Numbered from the stretch's first letter, positions 43,151 through 54,627 are shown. The stretch: 64,000 nucleotides of DNA from Rhodocyclales bacterium GT-UBC (GCA_003583745.1 QXPY01000001.1:372001-436000); one strand, 5' to 3'. A program made the numbers and translations. Notes: generated by a model not told the origin, from the sequence alone.

Positions 43151-44107
43151 TCAGTCGGCCAGTTGCTTTTCCAGTTCGCCAAGGACGCGATAGCAGTCGA
43201 AGACCTTGGCCACCGAAGCGTTCGGCTCACGCCCTTCGCGGATGGCGGCGAAGAACTCGCGATCCTGCAGCTCGATACCGTTCATCGAGACATCGACCTT
43301 GGAAACGTCGATCTGCTCATCCTTGCCGTTGTACAGGTCGTCGTAGCGGGCGATGTAGGTGCCGGTGTCGCCGATGTAGCGGAAATAGGTACCGAGCGGC
43401 CCCTCATTGTTGAACGACAGCGACAGCGTGCAGATGGCGCCGTTGGCGGCCTTCAGCTGGATCGACATGTCCATGGCGATGCCCAGCTCGGGGTGGATCG
43501 GACCCTGGATGGCATTCGCCTTGACGATGGGTGAACCGGCCTGGTAGGCGAACAGATCGACGGTATGCGCGGCATGGTGCCAGAGCAGGTGGTCGGTCCA
43601 GGAACGCGGCTGGCCCAGCGCATTGATGTTCTTGCGGCGGAAGAAATAAGTCTGTACGTCCATCTGCTGGACGTTGAACTCGCCGGCCCGGATCTTCTTG
43701 TTCACCCACTGGTGGCTCGGGTTGAAACGCCGGGTGTGGCCGACCATGGCCACCTTGCCGCTGGCCTGCTGGGCGTCGACCAGGGCCTGCGCGTCGGCCC
43801 AGGAATCGGCCATCGGGATTTCGACCTGGACATGCTTGCCGGCCTTGAGGCAGGCCATCGCCTGCTCGGCGTGGACTTGCGTCGGGGTGCACAGGATCAC
43901 CGCATCGACCTCGGGCAGCGCCAGCGCTTCGTCCAACTCGGTGGCGACATGCGGGATGCCGTACTGGGCGGCTACTTCGCGGGTGCGCTCGGGATCGCGC
44001 CCGATCACCGAGACGACTTCGACGCCGTCGATCAGCTTGATGGCATCGAGATGCTTGATGCCGAAGGCACCTGGGCCGGCCAGTGCGACCTTGATGGTTT
44101 TGCTCAT
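43151..44107 (-). CDS. ligC: 4-carboxy-2-hydroxymuconate-6-semialdehyde dehydrogenase
   Basis: 318 residues of the Gfo/Idh/MocA oxidoreductase fold; 313-320 is usual for LigC/PmdC. The nucleotide motif is ALAGPGAFGIKHLDAI; VQVEIPMADSWADAQALV replaces the usual EKP; GHTRRFNPSHQWVNKKI and FFRRKNINALGQPRSWTDHLLWHHAAH are LigC-type. It oxidises the ring-cleavage product with NAD(P)+ to 2-pyrone-4,6-dicarboxylate. It follows ligB by one base. Confidence 0.93.
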   Translation of the reverse strand: MSKTIKVALAGPGAFGIKHLDAIKLIDGVEVVSVIGRDPERTREVAAQYGIPHVATELDEALALPEVDAVILCTPTQVHAEQAMACLKAGKHVQVEIPMADSWADAQALVDAQQASGKVAMVGHTRRFNPSHQWVNKKIRAGEFNVQQMDVQTYFFRRKNINALGQPRSWTDHLLWHHAAHTVDLFAYQAGSPIVKANAIQGPIHPELGIAMDMSIQLKAANGAICTLSLSFNNEGPLGTYFRYIGDTGTYIARYDDLYNGKDEQIDVSKVDVSMNGIELQDREFFAAIREGREPNASVAKVFDCYRVLGELEKQLAD

Positions 44108-44108
44108 G

Positions 44109-45397
<1,289 letters not shown>

Positions 45398-45400
45398 GGC

Positions 45401-46315
45401 TTATTGCTCCTCCGGCCAGTACAGGCGCATCGGGTTGTCCACCAGCAGTTTTTGCTGCAATTCGGCGGTCGCTGCGATGTGCGGGATGAAATCAACTAAA
45501 AGGCCGTCATCCGGCATGTGGTCCTTGAGATTCGGGTGCGGCCAGTCGGTTCCCCACAGCACGCGGTCGGGAAACGCCTCGACCACGCGCCTGGCGAAGG
45601 GCACCACGTCGGCATAGGCATTGCGCTCGCCGTCGAGAGCACGCGGCCCGGTCACTGAAAGGCGCTCCGGACAGCTCACCTTGCTCCAGACGTTCGGATT
45701 CTCCCGCATGAATTTCAGGAACAGTTCGAACTCCGGACCGTCGACCGGCTTCGACACATCCGGCCGGCCCATGTGATCGACCACCACCGTGGTCGGCAAG
45801 GCAGTGAAGAAATCCCACAGTTCGGGCAGATCGACCGCCTCGAAGTAGATCACGACATGCCAGCCCCATTTGGCGATGCGGCCGGCGATTTCCAGCAGTT
45901 CGTCCTTGGGCGTGAAATCGACCAGGCGCTTGACGAAATTGAAGCGTACGCCGCGCACGCCGGCATCGTGCATGGCCTGCAGTTCGGCATCGCTGACGCT
46001 GCGCCGTACGGTGGCCACACCCCGCGCCTTGCCGCCGCTATTGAGCAGCGCATCGACCATGGCCCGGTTGTCGGCGCCGTGGCAGGTGGCCTGGACGACG
46101 ACGTTGCGGGCGAAGCCGAGATGGTCGCGCAAGGCATAGAGCTGCGCCTTGCCGGCGTCGCAGGGGGTGTATTTGCGTTCCGGCGCATAAGGGAATTCGG
46201 CACCAGGGCCGAAAACGTGGCAGTGCGCGTCGACGGCGCCGGCCGGCAGCTTGAAGGCCGGTTTCGTCGGGCCGGCGTACCAGTCGAGCCAGCCTGGGGT
46301 CTTGGTGAATTCCAT
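45401..46315 (-). CDS. ligI: 2-pyrone-4,6-dicarboxylate hydrolase
   Basis: ATG 46315 with GAGAGAAACC is preferred over an ATG nine codons upstream. 304 residues of the amidohydrolase superfamily; the metal-site-like VDAHCHVFGPG (HxH) is at about 28, with VDHMGRPD and GTDWPHPN at later strands. LigI is metal-independent or uses the site only structurally in some reports. It opens the lactone of 2-pyrone-4,6-dicarboxylate to 4-oxalomesaconate. PmdD in Comamonas naming. Confidence 0.92.
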   Translation of the reverse strand: MEFTKTPGWLDWYAGPTKPAFKLPAGAVDAHCHVFGPGAEFPYAPERKYTPCDAGKAQLYALRDHLGFARNVVVQATCHGADNRAMVDALLNSGGKARGVATVRRSVSDAELQAMHDAGVRGVRFNFVKRLVDFTPKDELLEIAGRIAKWGWHVVIYFEAVDLPELWDFFTALPTTVVVDHMGRPDVSKPVDGPEFELFLKFMRENPNVWSKVSCPERLSVTGPRALDGERNAYADVVPFARRVVEAFPDRVLWGTDWPHPNLKDHMPDDGLLVDFIPHIAATAELQQKLLVDNPMRLYWPEEQ

Positions 46316-46344
46316 GGTTTCTCTCGGGGTCGGGGCGTTCATTT

Positions 46345-47034
46345 TTAGTCGATGTACTTGAGGCCAGCCTTGGCCAGCGGTTCGCGCAGGGCATACATGT
46401 CGAGGCCGAGTTCGCCGACGGCGAAGCGTGCCCGCTTGGCGATTTCGTTGTTCTCGCGGGCTTCGGCGGCATCCGCCACCTGCTGGGCCAGGGCCGCCGG
46501 TACGACGACGACACCGTCGTCGTCGGCGACGATGACATCGCCTGGATTGACCAGGGCGCCGGCACACACCACCGGAATGTTCACCGAGCCGAGCGTGGCG
46601 CGGGTGCAGCCCTTGGCGTGGATGGCCCGGCTGAAGACCGGAAAGCCCATGGCAGTCAGGTCTTTGACGTCGCGCACGCCGCCGTCAATGATCAGGCCCT
46701 TGGCGCCGCGCGACTTGTACGAGGTGGCAAGCAGGTCGCCGAAGAAGCCGTCGGTACTGTCGGCGGTGCAGGCCGCGACGCAGACGTCGCCGGGTTGCAG
46801 TTGCTCGGCGGCGACGTGCAGCATCCAGTTGTCGCCCGGCTGCATGAGCACGGTGACGGCGGTACCGCAAATATAGGCGCCGGCATAGATCGGACGGATG
46901 GTCGGCTTCAACAGGCCGACCCGGCCCATCGCCTCGTGGATGGTGGCGACGCCGAAGCGCGACAGCTTCTCGACGGCTTCCTTGTCGGCGCGGACGATAT
47001 TGCGCTTGACGATGCCGAGATTGTTCAGGCTCAT
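46345..47034 (-). CDS. ligK: 4-carboxy-4-hydroxy-2-oxoadipate (CHA/HMG) aldolase
   Basis: 229 residues of the RraA-like aldolase fold. The active site contains [20 protein letters not shown] then GGVRDVKDL, whose Arg-Asp pair activates the metal-bound substrate. It splits 4-carboxy-4-hydroxy-2-oxoadipate to pyruvate and oxaloacetate and also acts on oxaloacetate. Last step of the pathway. PmdF in Comamonas naming. Confidence 0.93.
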   Translation of the reverse strand: MSLNNLGIVKRNIVRADKEAVEKLSRFGVATIHEAMGRVGLLKPTIRPIYAGAYICGTAVTVLMQPGDNWMLHVAAEQLQPGDVCVAACTADSTDGFFGDLLATSYKSRGAKGLIIDGGVRDVKDLTAMGFPVFSRAIHAKGCTRATLGSVNIPVVCAGALVNPGDVIVADDDGVVVVPAALAQQVADAAEARENNEIAKRARFAVGELGLDMYALREPLAKAGLKYID

Positions 47035-47045
47035 GAAATTCCTCC

Positions 47046-48071
47046 TTAGCGGCCCTTGGCCTTCAGTGCGGCATCCAGGCGCGGATAGACGCGCCGGGCA
47101 TTGCCTTCGTAGATCATGTGACGCTCCTCGGCGGTCAGGTCGGCCGCCTCGATGTAGCGCTTGGTGTCGTCGTAGTAGTGACCGGTCTGCGGATCGATAC
47201 CGCGCACGGCGCCGATCATCTCGGAGGCGAACAACACGTTCTTGACCGGGATGACGTCGGTCAGCAGGTCGATGCCCGGCTGGTGATAGACGCAGGTGTC
47301 GAAGAAGATGTTGTTGAGCAGGTGCTCTTCCAGCAAGGGCTTCTTCATCTCCTGGGCGAGGCCGCGGTAACGGCCCCAGTGATAAGGCGCGGCACCGCCG
47401 CCGTGCGGGATGACGAATTTCAGGCTGGGGAAATCCTTGAACAGGTCGCCGCTGAGCAATTGCATGAAGGCCGTCGTGTCGGCATTGATGTAATGCGCGC
47501 CGGTGGTGTGGAAGCAGGCATTGCAACTGGTGCTGACATGGATCATCGCCGGGATGTCGTACTCGACCATCTTCTCGTAGATCGGGTACCAGTGGCGGTC
47601 GGTCAGCGGCGGGCTGGTCCAGTGGCCGCCCGAGGGGTCGGGATTAAGGTTGATGCCGACGAAGCCGTACTCCTTGACGCACTTTTCCAGTTCGGCGATG
47701 CAGGTCTTCGGATCGACGCCCGGCGACTGCGGCAGCATGGCGGCGCCGATGAAATTGTCCGGGAACAATTCGGCGACGCGAAAACACAGTTCGTTGCAGA
47801 TCGCCGCCCAGGTCGCCGAGGTCTGCAAGTCGCCGATATGGTGGGCCATGAAGCTGGCGCGCGGACTGAAGATGGTGAGGTCGGCGCCGCGCTCCTGCAT
47901 CAGGCGCAGCTGGTTCTGCTCGATGGTCTGGCGCAGGTCGTCGTCGCTGATCTGCAGTTCGGCGACCTTGGGCGTCAGGCTGGCATCCTTGAGGCCGGCG
48001 ATCTGGCGGTTGCGCCACTCGTCCAGGGCCTTCGGGGCCGTCGTGTAGTGACCGTGGATGTCGATGATCAT
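47046..48071 (-). CDS. ligJ: 4-oxalomesaconate hydratase
   Basis: 341 residues, amidohydrolase-2 fold. The N-terminus reads [20 protein letters not shown] with the HxH zinc pair at 6 and 8; later [16 protein letters not shown] and [12 protein letters not shown] belong to the LigJ/PmdE group, the last in place of the usual GSD. It adds water to 4-oxalomesaconate (after the LigU tautomerisation) to give 4-carboxy-4-hydroxy-2-oxoadipate. First gene of the operon ligJ-K-I-A-B-C, under the element at 48195. Confidence 0.92.
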   Translation of the reverse strand: MIIDIHGHYTTAPKALDEWRNRQIAGLKDASLTPKVAELQISDDDLRQTIEQNQLRLMQERGADLTIFSPRASFMAHHIGDLQTSATWAAICNELCFRVAELFPDNFIGAAMLPQSPGVDPKTCIAELEKCVKEYGFVGINLNPDPSGGHWTSPPLTDRHWYPIYEKMVEYDIPAMIHVSTSCNACFHTTGAHYINADTTAFMQLLSGDLFKDFPSLKFVIPHGGGAAPYHWGRYRGLAQEMKKPLLEEHLLNNIFFDTCVYHQPGIDLLTDVIPVKNVLFASEMIGAVRGIDPQTGHYYDDTKRYIEAADLTAEERHMIYEGNARRVYPRLDAALKAKGR

Positions 48072-48194
48072 GCTGGATTCCTTGTCCGTTTCGTTGTGTG
48101 CTTGACGCCAGGTGTGGCCTGGTCGCCCGTCGTTTTTCAAGCGCCTTGGGCGGATTCTGAATTTCCCGATGCGGGCTGAACAGCGAAGGCCCCG

Positions 48195-48220
48195 ACTATC
48201 AGCTATAGCATTCTGTTATG
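48195..48220 (-). promoter_or_regulatory. shared 26-bp pathway motif, copy A (ligJ operon)
   Basis: ACTATCAGCTATA directly followed by GCATTCTGTTATG (plus strand). Contains ATAGC-N5-GTTAT, a near-palindrome of LysR type (T-N11-A). On the minus strand TATAGC may serve as -10. The same 26-bp layout recurs at 51466 and 52738 with no gaps. It is 123 bp before the ligJ start codon. Confidence 0.75.
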
Positions 48221-48263
48221 GGGGTGGCGTTTTCTCTCGAACTCTACCCGCTCAGCCGAAGAA

Positions 48264-48302
48264 AGCCCGCCGGCCCCACCCAATGGGTGCGACCGGCAGG
48301 CT
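48264..48302 (-). terminator. intrinsic terminator after the porin gene
   Basis: Read on the minus strand: 18-nt arms with three mismatches around a 3-nt loop (right arm begins GGGTGCGACCGG on the plus strand), then TTTCTTC. It isolates the ligJ operon from the porin gene. Confidence 0.75.
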
Positions 48303-48330
48303 TGGCGGTACAACTGCAGCGCCGGGGATC

Positions 48331-49680
48331 TCAGAAGCGGTAGCGCAGGCCCAGCATGGTCGACGTCTGCGACCCGCCGGCCGGCGGCGAAACACCGGCG
48401 CCGACCGAGACGGCGTACTGCGCCTTGTCGCTGTTGTTGATGTGGGCCATCTGCACGTAAGGCGAGAAGTCCTTGTTCAGGAAATAGAAGCCGCGCAGCA
48501 CAAAGAGGTCGGCATCGCGATCCTGGTCCTTGTTGGTGATCCGGTGATAGCCGCCATCCACCGACAGCTTCTCGTTGAACTGCCAGGCGCCTTCGACGTA
48601 GTAGGCATCCGACTTGAAATCGCCGGCGGCGACATCGACCTTGCGGCCCAGCCAGCCGATGCCGAGCTTGCCGCCCATTCCGAACTTGACGTAGGCCCCG
48701 AGATGGCTGCGCCGGTCGCTATCCTCGGCCCGGGTAAAGGCCATCGGCGCCGCGCCATTGAAGAAGTTGACCAGGGCGCCGCTGCCGCCCTTCTGGACAT
48801 CGAGGGCACCGGCAACGCCGAAGCGGTCGGTATCGTACTTGGCCATCACCGACCAGCCGCGGCAGGCGTTGGCACCGCCGCCAGGCAATTCGCCGGCACA
48901 GGTCCCCGAACCGGGCGCCCCGCCGGCGCTGTCGCGCGCCAGGCTGTAGACGGCACCGAGACTGACATTGCCGAACTTGCCCTTCCAGGCCAGCGAATTG
49001 TCGTAGCGGGCATTCGGCAGATAGGCGTCGAGCGAACCGAGGGCATAGATATTCGGCCCGAGCAGGTCCGAATCCATGGCGTAGATCAGCATCGAATACT
49101 GCCGGCCGATGGTGAAGGCACCATATTGCGTATCGATCCCGGCAAACAGCTGACGACCGAAGATGCGGCCGTTCTGGCCGAGCGTCCCGTTGTCGAGGTT
49201 GAAGCCGGTTTCGAGGGTGGCGATCCCGGTCAGGCCCGGGGCCAATTCCTTGGCGACGCGAAAGCCGAGGCGGGAGGCCACGGTACCGGTGATGCCCGGC
49301 ACCCGCGTCACGCTGCCGTCGTTGCCGCCATTCTTGACGTTGGTGATGTGCTCGACACCGCCATCGAGCACGCCGTAGATCGTCATCCACGGCGGCACTA
49401 TGGAGCCGCCGGACGAGGCAGCCGGGGCCGCTGGCGCAGCCCGGGACGCCGGTGCTGCGGCAGCCTGCTGCTCGATCCGCGAGACGGCCTTCTTCTGGCT
49501 TTCCTGCTGGGCCAGCAGGTTCTGGATCAACTGTCGCTGCTCGGCCAGTTCGCGCTTGAGCGCTTCGATCTCGCTTTCGGCCTGGGCCGGCAATGCGGCG
49601 GCCAGCCCCCCGATGGCGATCAGCGCGCCGATCAACGGCTTCCTGACAAACGCAGCCCTGTGCTGAATGACATGATTCAT
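48331..49680 (-). CDS. outer-membrane porin (Gram-negative porin family)
   Basis: 449 residues with a signal peptide (cleavage after LPAQA, about 32). A coiled-coil segment (ESEIEALKRELAEQRQLIQNL) follows, then a beta barrel. The start of the barrel is MTIYGVLDGGVEHITN, and the C-terminus ends LGLRYRF, the aromatic end recognised by the BAM complex. It would let aromatic acids into the periplasm. It sits between the transporter and ligJ, an addition to the Comamonas gene order. Confidence 0.9.
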   Translation of the reverse strand: MNHVIQHRAAFVRKPLIGALIAIGGLAAALPAQAESEIEALKRELAEQRQLIQNLLAQQESQKKAVSRIEQQAAAAPASRAAPAAPAASSGGSIVPPWMTIYGVLDGGVEHITNVKNGGNDGSVTRVPGITGTVASRLGFRVAKELAPGLTGIATLETGFNLDNGTLGQNGRIFGRQLFAGIDTQYGAFTIGRQYSMLIYAMDSDLLGPNIYALGSLDAYLPNARYDNSLAWKGKFGNVSLGAVYSLARDSAGGAPGSGTCAGELPGGGANACRGWSVMAKYDTDRFGVAGALDVQKGGSGALVNFFNGAAPMAFTRAEDSDRRSHLGAYVKFGMGGKLGIGWLGRKVDVAAGDFKSDAYYVEGAWQFNEKLSVDGGYHRITNKDQDRDADLFVLRGFYFLNKDFSPYVQMAHINNSDKAQYAVSVGAGVSPPAGGSQTSTMLGLRYRF

Positions 49681-49918
49681 GGTGTCTCCTGACTTATTGT
49701 TGAACCGGCCCCCTGGCCGGTGTGCGAACCCCGGAAACCTCCGGAGAAATCTGGACGAGCTCCGCCGCCCATGGCGAAGCCCTGGTATTCAATGCATTTG
49801 CTGATGGCTTGCCGCGTGGCGACGACGCGGCGAAGAATCCGGACGGTGACTGTCCCGCCCTCACCCGGTTTGGCCAGCCGCGCCTTTCAACGGCCCGGCT
49901 GGCCTCCAGGCGAGCAGA

Positions 49919-51307
49919 TCAGGCTTCCGCCGTCTTGAGTTCGCCTTTGAGTTCCGCTTCGGAATCCGCAGCCTGGCTTTCCGGATGGGAGGTGTTCTTG
50001 ATGAAGAGGGCCATGGCGGCAATCAGGCCCGGAACGGCCAGTACCGCGAAGATCTGCGCGAAACTGAACTGGCGTCGTTGCAATTCGGCTACCAGGAAGG
50101 GCGCGATGACGGCGCCGACGCGGCCGATCGCCATCATCCAGGCCACCCCGGTCGCCCGCCCTGCCGTCGGATAGAAGGCGGCGGCCAGTGCCGGCATGCT
50201 GGTTTGAGTGGTGTTCATGACGGCACCACCGATGAAGACAGTCGCAACCAGCCAGCCGATATTGCCGGCCGCCTGGCCGATCATGTAAACAAATGCGGCG
50301 GTAGCGAGGTAGCCGAGCATGATGACGCGATTGGCGTTGAAACGATCCATCAGGAAGCCAAAGGCGATGGCGCCGACGCCGCCAAGCGGGAAAAGCGAGG
50401 TGACGAGCAGCGAGGTCTTGGGATCGAGGCCAGCATCCTTGAGCAGGATCGGCATCCAGTTGATCAGGGCGTAGAAGATCACGATGCCCATGCCGTAGGT
50501 CAACCACAGCATCACCGAACCGACGATGTAGGAACGGGAAAGAACCAGGCCGACGCCGCGCTTGCCGTGATCGTCGCTGGACACGGCGCGCACTTTTTCG
50601 CCGAGGACGAACTGCGTGACCTCGCCGAGCGTCGGCGAAATTTTCAGCAGCACGGCACGGATGCGGGCCGGTGCGGCGCCACGCGTCACCATGTGGCGGA
50701 CCGACTCGGGCAAGAGGAAAAGCATGATCACGGCCAGGCACATCGGCAGCACGCCGCCGAGTTCCAGCACGCTGCGCCAGCCCCACTGCGGGATCATCCA
50801 GGCGGAGAGGAAGCCACCCCAGGCGGCACCCAGCGGAAAGCCGGTGAACATCGCACTGGTCAGCAAGGCACGCCGCTTGGTCGGGGCGAACTCATTGGAC
50901 ATGGTGACGGCGAGCGGCATCGCGGCACCCAGGCCGAGGCCGGTCAAAAAGCGCCACATGACGAGTTCGGAAAGATTGGCGGCGGAGGCCGAGATCAGGC
51001 TGGCCAGGCCGAACAGGAAGACCATCGCGCAGAGCAGGTACTTGCGGCCGAGGCGGTCGGCGATCGGCCCGATCAGCACGGCGCCGACCGCCAGGCCGGC
51101 GAGCGCGGCGCTGAGCACCGGTGCCAGATCCGGCTTGGTGATGCCCCACTCCTTGACCAGGCTCGGTGCGATATAGCCGATGGCGGCCGTATCGAAGCCA
51201 TCGATCAGGATGACGAAGAAACTGATCAGGAAAACGATCCATTGAAATACCGAGAACTTGTTCTCGTCGATGAATCGCTGAATATCCAGCGCCTTGGCAT
51301 GTTGCAT
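49919..51307 (-). CDS. pmdK: aromatic-acid:H+ symporter, MFS AAHS family (PcaK/PmdK-like)
   Basis: 462 residues, twelve membrane segments. AAHS hallmarks are the acidic DGFDTAAIGYIAPSL in segment 1, GPIADRLGRKYLL between segments 2 and 3 and LLPESVRHMV after segment 6. It imports protocatechuate, 4-hydroxybenzoate or vanillate with protons. Upstream is motif copy B at 51466. It comes between ligU and the porin gene, the place of pmdK in the Comamonas cluster. Confidence 0.9.
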   Translation of the reverse strand: MQHAKALDIQRFIDENKFSVFQWIVFLISFFVILIDGFDTAAIGYIAPSLVKEWGITKPDLAPVLSAALAGLAVGAVLIGPIADRLGRKYLLCAMVFLFGLASLISASAANLSELVMWRFLTGLGLGAAMPLAVTMSNEFAPTKRRALLTSAMFTGFPLGAAWGGFLSAWMIPQWGWRSVLELGGVLPMCLAVIMLFLLPESVRHMVTRGAAPARIRAVLLKISPTLGEVTQFVLGEKVRAVSSDDHGKRGVGLVLSRSYIVGSVMLWLTYGMGIVIFYALINWMPILLKDAGLDPKTSLLVTSLFPLGGVGAIAFGFLMDRFNANRVIMLGYLATAAFVYMIGQAAGNIGWLVATVFIGGAVMNTTQTSMPALAAAFYPTAGRATGVAWMMAIGRVGAVIAPFLVAELQRRQFSFAQIFAVLAVPGLIAAMALFIKNTSHPESQAADSEAELKGELKTAEA

Positions 51308-51465
51308 GATGGTTTGTCTCCTCCGCCTCCGGGCGGAATGTCGTTGATTGGAATGCTTTGGTAATTCGTTCAAGCCGGCACCGGGGTGATCTGGCCGAAA
51401 CCGCTGCCACCTTTCATGCAACCAATTCTGAATTATGCAATCAACGGCGCAAATGGCACGTTGAG

Positions 51466-51491
51466 ACTAGCAGTTATACGTTTTTGCTATG
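51466..51491 (-). promoter_or_regulatory. shared 26-bp pathway motif, copy B (transporter)
   Basis: ACTAGCAGTTATA directly followed by CGTTTTTGCTATG (plus strand). It lies 159 bp before the transporter start codon. The dyad part is ATACG-N5-GCTAT, weaker than in copies A and C. Confidence 0.7.
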
Positions 51492-51525
51492 GCCTGCACC
51501 GCACCGGACAATACCGCTCAAGCGA

Positions 51526-51554
51526 CGTAAAAACGGGGCAAGCGCGGCTTGCCC
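51526..51554 (-). terminator. intrinsic terminator after ligU
   Basis: Minus-strand stem GGGCAAG / CTTGCCC with a 5-nt loop, followed by CGTTTTTACG. It lies between the ligU stop (51601) and the transporter promoter, so ligU is a separate transcript. Confidence 0.8.
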
Positions 51555-51600
51555 GCATCTTGCCCCGCCGTGCGGTGGATGATGTGCCGCCAACTGCTGC

Positions 51601-52689
51601 CTAGCCTTGCCCGGCCCAGACCTCGGTCGGCACCATGACCTCGCCGCGCATGATCAGGCGCGCCGTGCGCAGCAGTGCGGCACGTTGCACGTTTTGCGGA
51701 TTCGCCGGGTCGATTTCGAGTTCGACGCTGAATTCGCCGGTCGGATGCTCGACCGAGATTTTCTTGCTGGCGCCTGCCGGGACGATGGCCAGACCGGCCG
51801 TCACCGATCCTTCCAGGACGCAGGCCGTACCGACCGTTACCGCAGCCAGCACTCCGATTGCGTCATGACAGACATGCGGAATGAAACTGCGCGTGCAAAT
51901 ACTGCCGCCATGGCGCGGCGCAGCCACCAGCGTCATCTTGGGATAGTTCTTGGCGCTGACATCACCCAGGCCCATGGCGTGGCCGCAGGCCAGACGCAGG
52001 CGCTCGATGCGCGCCTTCAGTTCGCTATCGGCATTCAGTTCGGCGACGCTTTCGTACCCCGTCCTCCCGACCGCCTCGGCCCGGAAAATGACCAGCGGCA
52101 TGCCGTTGTCGATGCAGGTTACCGGCACGCCATCGATCACGTCGCGCACCTGGCCGGTCGGCAGCAGCCCGGAACAGACCGAGCCGGCGGTATCCAGGAA
52201 ATTGATCGTAATCGGGGCCGAACTGCCGGGGGCACCGTCGATCTTTGCTTCGCCGGCGTAATTGACCTGTCCGCCCGGCGTTTCGACGGTGATGTCGCAC
52301 TGCATGTCGGTATTCAGGGTCAGCACGCGCAGCGTCGTTCTTTCGCCCTGGGCGCGAACCATGCCGGTTTCGAGCGCAAAGGGTACGACGGCGGCCAGCA
52401 TGTTGCCGCAGTTCGGCGTCGTGTCGACGGTGTCCTTGTCCGGTTGCAACTGGGCGAACAGGAAATCGAGATCGACGCCCGGCGTTGTGCTCGGACGGAC
52501 GATCCCGACCTTGCTGGTCAGCGGATGGGCGCCGCCCAGGCCGTCGATCTGGCGTTTGTCGGGGGAGCCCATGACGGCGAGCAGGACGCGGTCGCGGGTG
52601 GCGATGTCGGTCGGCAGGTCGGCCTCGTTGAAAAACGGGCCACGCGACGTGCCGCCGCGCATGAACAGGGTTTTGATCGGTGTTTGCAT
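51601..52689 (-). CDS. ligU: 4-oxalomesaconate tautomerase (PrpF family)
   Basis: 362 residues, PrpF fold (two diaminopimelate-epimerase-like halves). Features are LFMRGGTSRGPFFNEADLP at the start, TPNCGNMLAAVVPFA, and KISVEHPTGEFSVELEID near the end. PrpF-type isomerases shift the double bond of unsaturated tricarboxylates; here the keto and enol forms of 4-oxalomesaconate are interconverted before LigJ. PmdU/GalD are orthologous names. Motif copy C lies 49 bp upstream. Confidence 0.9.
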   Translation of the reverse strand: MQTPIKTLFMRGGTSRGPFFNEADLPTDIATRDRVLLAVMGSPDKRQIDGLGGAHPLTSKVGIVRPSTTPGVDLDFLFAQLQPDKDTVDTTPNCGNMLAAVVPFALETGMVRAQGERTTLRVLTLNTDMQCDITVETPGGQVNYAGEAKIDGAPGSSAPITINFLDTAGSVCSGLLPTGQVRDVIDGVPVTCIDNGMPLVIFRAEAVGRTGYESVAELNADSELKARIERLRLACGHAMGLGDVSAKNYPKMTLVAAPRHGGSICTRSFIPHVCHDAIGVLAAVTVGTACVLEGSVTAGLAIVPAGASKKISVEHPTGEFSVELEIDPANPQNVQRAALLRTARLIMRGEVMVPTEVWAGQG

Positions 52690-52737
52690 GTGGTCGATTC
52701 TGGCGAACCGGCCAGCTGGCGAACATCGAACCAGGAC

Positions 52738-52763
52738 ACTAGCAGCTATAACGTTTTGTTATG
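52738..52763 (-). promoter_or_regulatory. shared 26-bp pathway motif, copy C (ligU)
   Basis: ACTAGCAGCTATA directly followed by ACGTTTTGTTATG (plus strand). It contains a perfect ATAAC-N5-GTTAT palindrome (52748-52762), the best dyad of the three copies. The ligU start codon is 49 bp downstream on the minus strand. Confidence 0.8.
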
Positions 52764-52808
52764 AACCTCGACAACCCGATTAGCCTGCTCCGCTCGCTAC
52801 GGATCGAA

Positions 52809-52846
52809 GAAAAAAAAGCCGGTCCGGCGGAATCCTGCCGGACCGG
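52809..52846 (-). terminator. intrinsic terminator of the hydroxycinnamate/ETF operon
   Basis: Perfect 10-bp stem CCGGTCCGGC / GCCGGACCGG with an 8-nt loop, followed on the minus strand by eight T. Strong rho-independent terminator 50 bp after the etfA stop. Confidence 0.92.
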
Positions 52847-52896
52847 ACGAAGACGGATGCGCCAAAAAGAGAAAACGCAGTCCGCAGAGGAGCAGT

Positions 52897-53826
52897 TCAG
52901 AGCGCGGCAGCCAGTTGCGGCACGACCTCGAAGAGATCGCCGACCAGGCCGTAATCGGCGACCTGGAAGATCGGCGCATCCGGGTCCTTGTTGATGGCGA
53001 CGATCACTTTCGAGTCCTTCATCCCGGCCAGATGCTGGATCGCCCCGGAGATGCCGACCGCGATGTAGAGCTGCGGCGCGACGATCTTGCCGGTTTGTCC
53101 GACCTGGTAGTCGTTGGGTACGAAGCCGGCATCGACGGCAGCGCGCGAGGCGCCGAGCGCTGCACCGAGCTTGTCGGCGAGCGGTTCGAGCAGTTGGTGA
53201 TAGTTCTCGCCGCTGCCCAGGCCGCGACCGCCGGAAACGATGGTCTTGGCGGCACCGAGTTCGGGGCGGGCCGACTTGGTCAGTTCGCGGTTCGTCAGCG
53301 TGGTCTGGGCGGTATCGGCGGCGGCGGCGACGCTTTCGATGGCGGCGGTGTTGCCACCGGCGACGGCGTCGAAGGCGGTGCTGCGCACGGTGATGACCTT
53401 GACCGGGTCGGCGCTCTTCACGGTGGCCAGCGCGTTGCCGGCGTAGATCGGGCGGACGAAGGTGTCGGGCGCTTCGACGCCGGTGATTTCGGAGATCTGG
53501 GCGACGTCGAGCAAGGCGGCGACACGCGGCAGCAGGTTCTTGCCGAAGGTGGTGGCCGGGGCGAGGATGTGGCTGTAGCCGGCCGCCTGGGCGATGACCA
53601 GGGCGGTGAGGTTTTCCGCGGTCTGGCTCTGGTAGTGGGCGGCGTCGGCGACCTTGACCTTGGCGACGCCTTGCAGCTGGGCGGCGGCCTGGGCGGCGGC
53701 GTTGCAGTTGCTGCCGGCGACCAGGACGTGGATGTCGCCACCGATCTGGGCGGCCGCGGCGATGGTGTTGAGGGTGGCGGCCTTGAGGCTGGCGTGGTCG
53801 TGTTCAGCGATGACGAGAATGCTCAT
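52897..53826 (-). CDS. etfA: electron transfer flavoprotein alpha subunit
   Basis: 309 residues. The C-terminal FAD domain contains [49 protein letters not shown] and [21 protein letters not shown], all typical. It carries FAD and passes electrons from acyl-CoA dehydrogenases to ETF-quinone oxidoreductase. Two bases after etfB. Its place in the hydroxycinnamate operon suggests a dedicated partner for the dehydrogenase at 58202. Confidence 0.93.
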   Translation of the reverse strand: MSILVIAEHDHASLKAATLNTIAAAAQIGGDIHVLVAGSNCNAAAQAAAQLQGVAKVKVADAAHYQSQTAENLTALVIAQAAGYSHILAPATTFGKNLLPRVAALLDVAQISEITGVEAPDTFVRPIYAGNALATVKSADPVKVITVRSTAFDAVAGGNTAAIESVAAAADTAQTTLTNRELTKSARPELGAAKTIVSGGRGLGSGENYHQLLEPLADKLGAALGASRAAVDAGFVPNDYQVGQTGKIVAPQLYIAVGISGAIQHLAGMKDSKVIVAINKDPDAPIFQVADYGLVGDLFEVVPQLAAAL

Positions 53827-53828
53827 GA

Positions 53829-54590
<762 letters not shown>

Positions 54591-54627
54591 GTCACAGCTT
54601 CCTGTTCTTTGAGTTTGCAATGTCGCT

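Noticed and set aside
48112-49692. 526-codon plus-strand open frame
   Set aside because: Covers the porin gene in antisense and its terminator; no signal peptide or domain.
49704-49721. ACCGGCC/GGCCGGT hairpin upstream of the porin
   Set aside because: GC-rich stem without a T-run, in the 5' leader of the porin; a chance palindrome or leader structure, not a terminator.
49985-51364. 459-codon plus-strand open frame
   Set aside because: Antisense to the AAHS transporter, and rich in Gly/Arg/Asp/His as shadow frames are.
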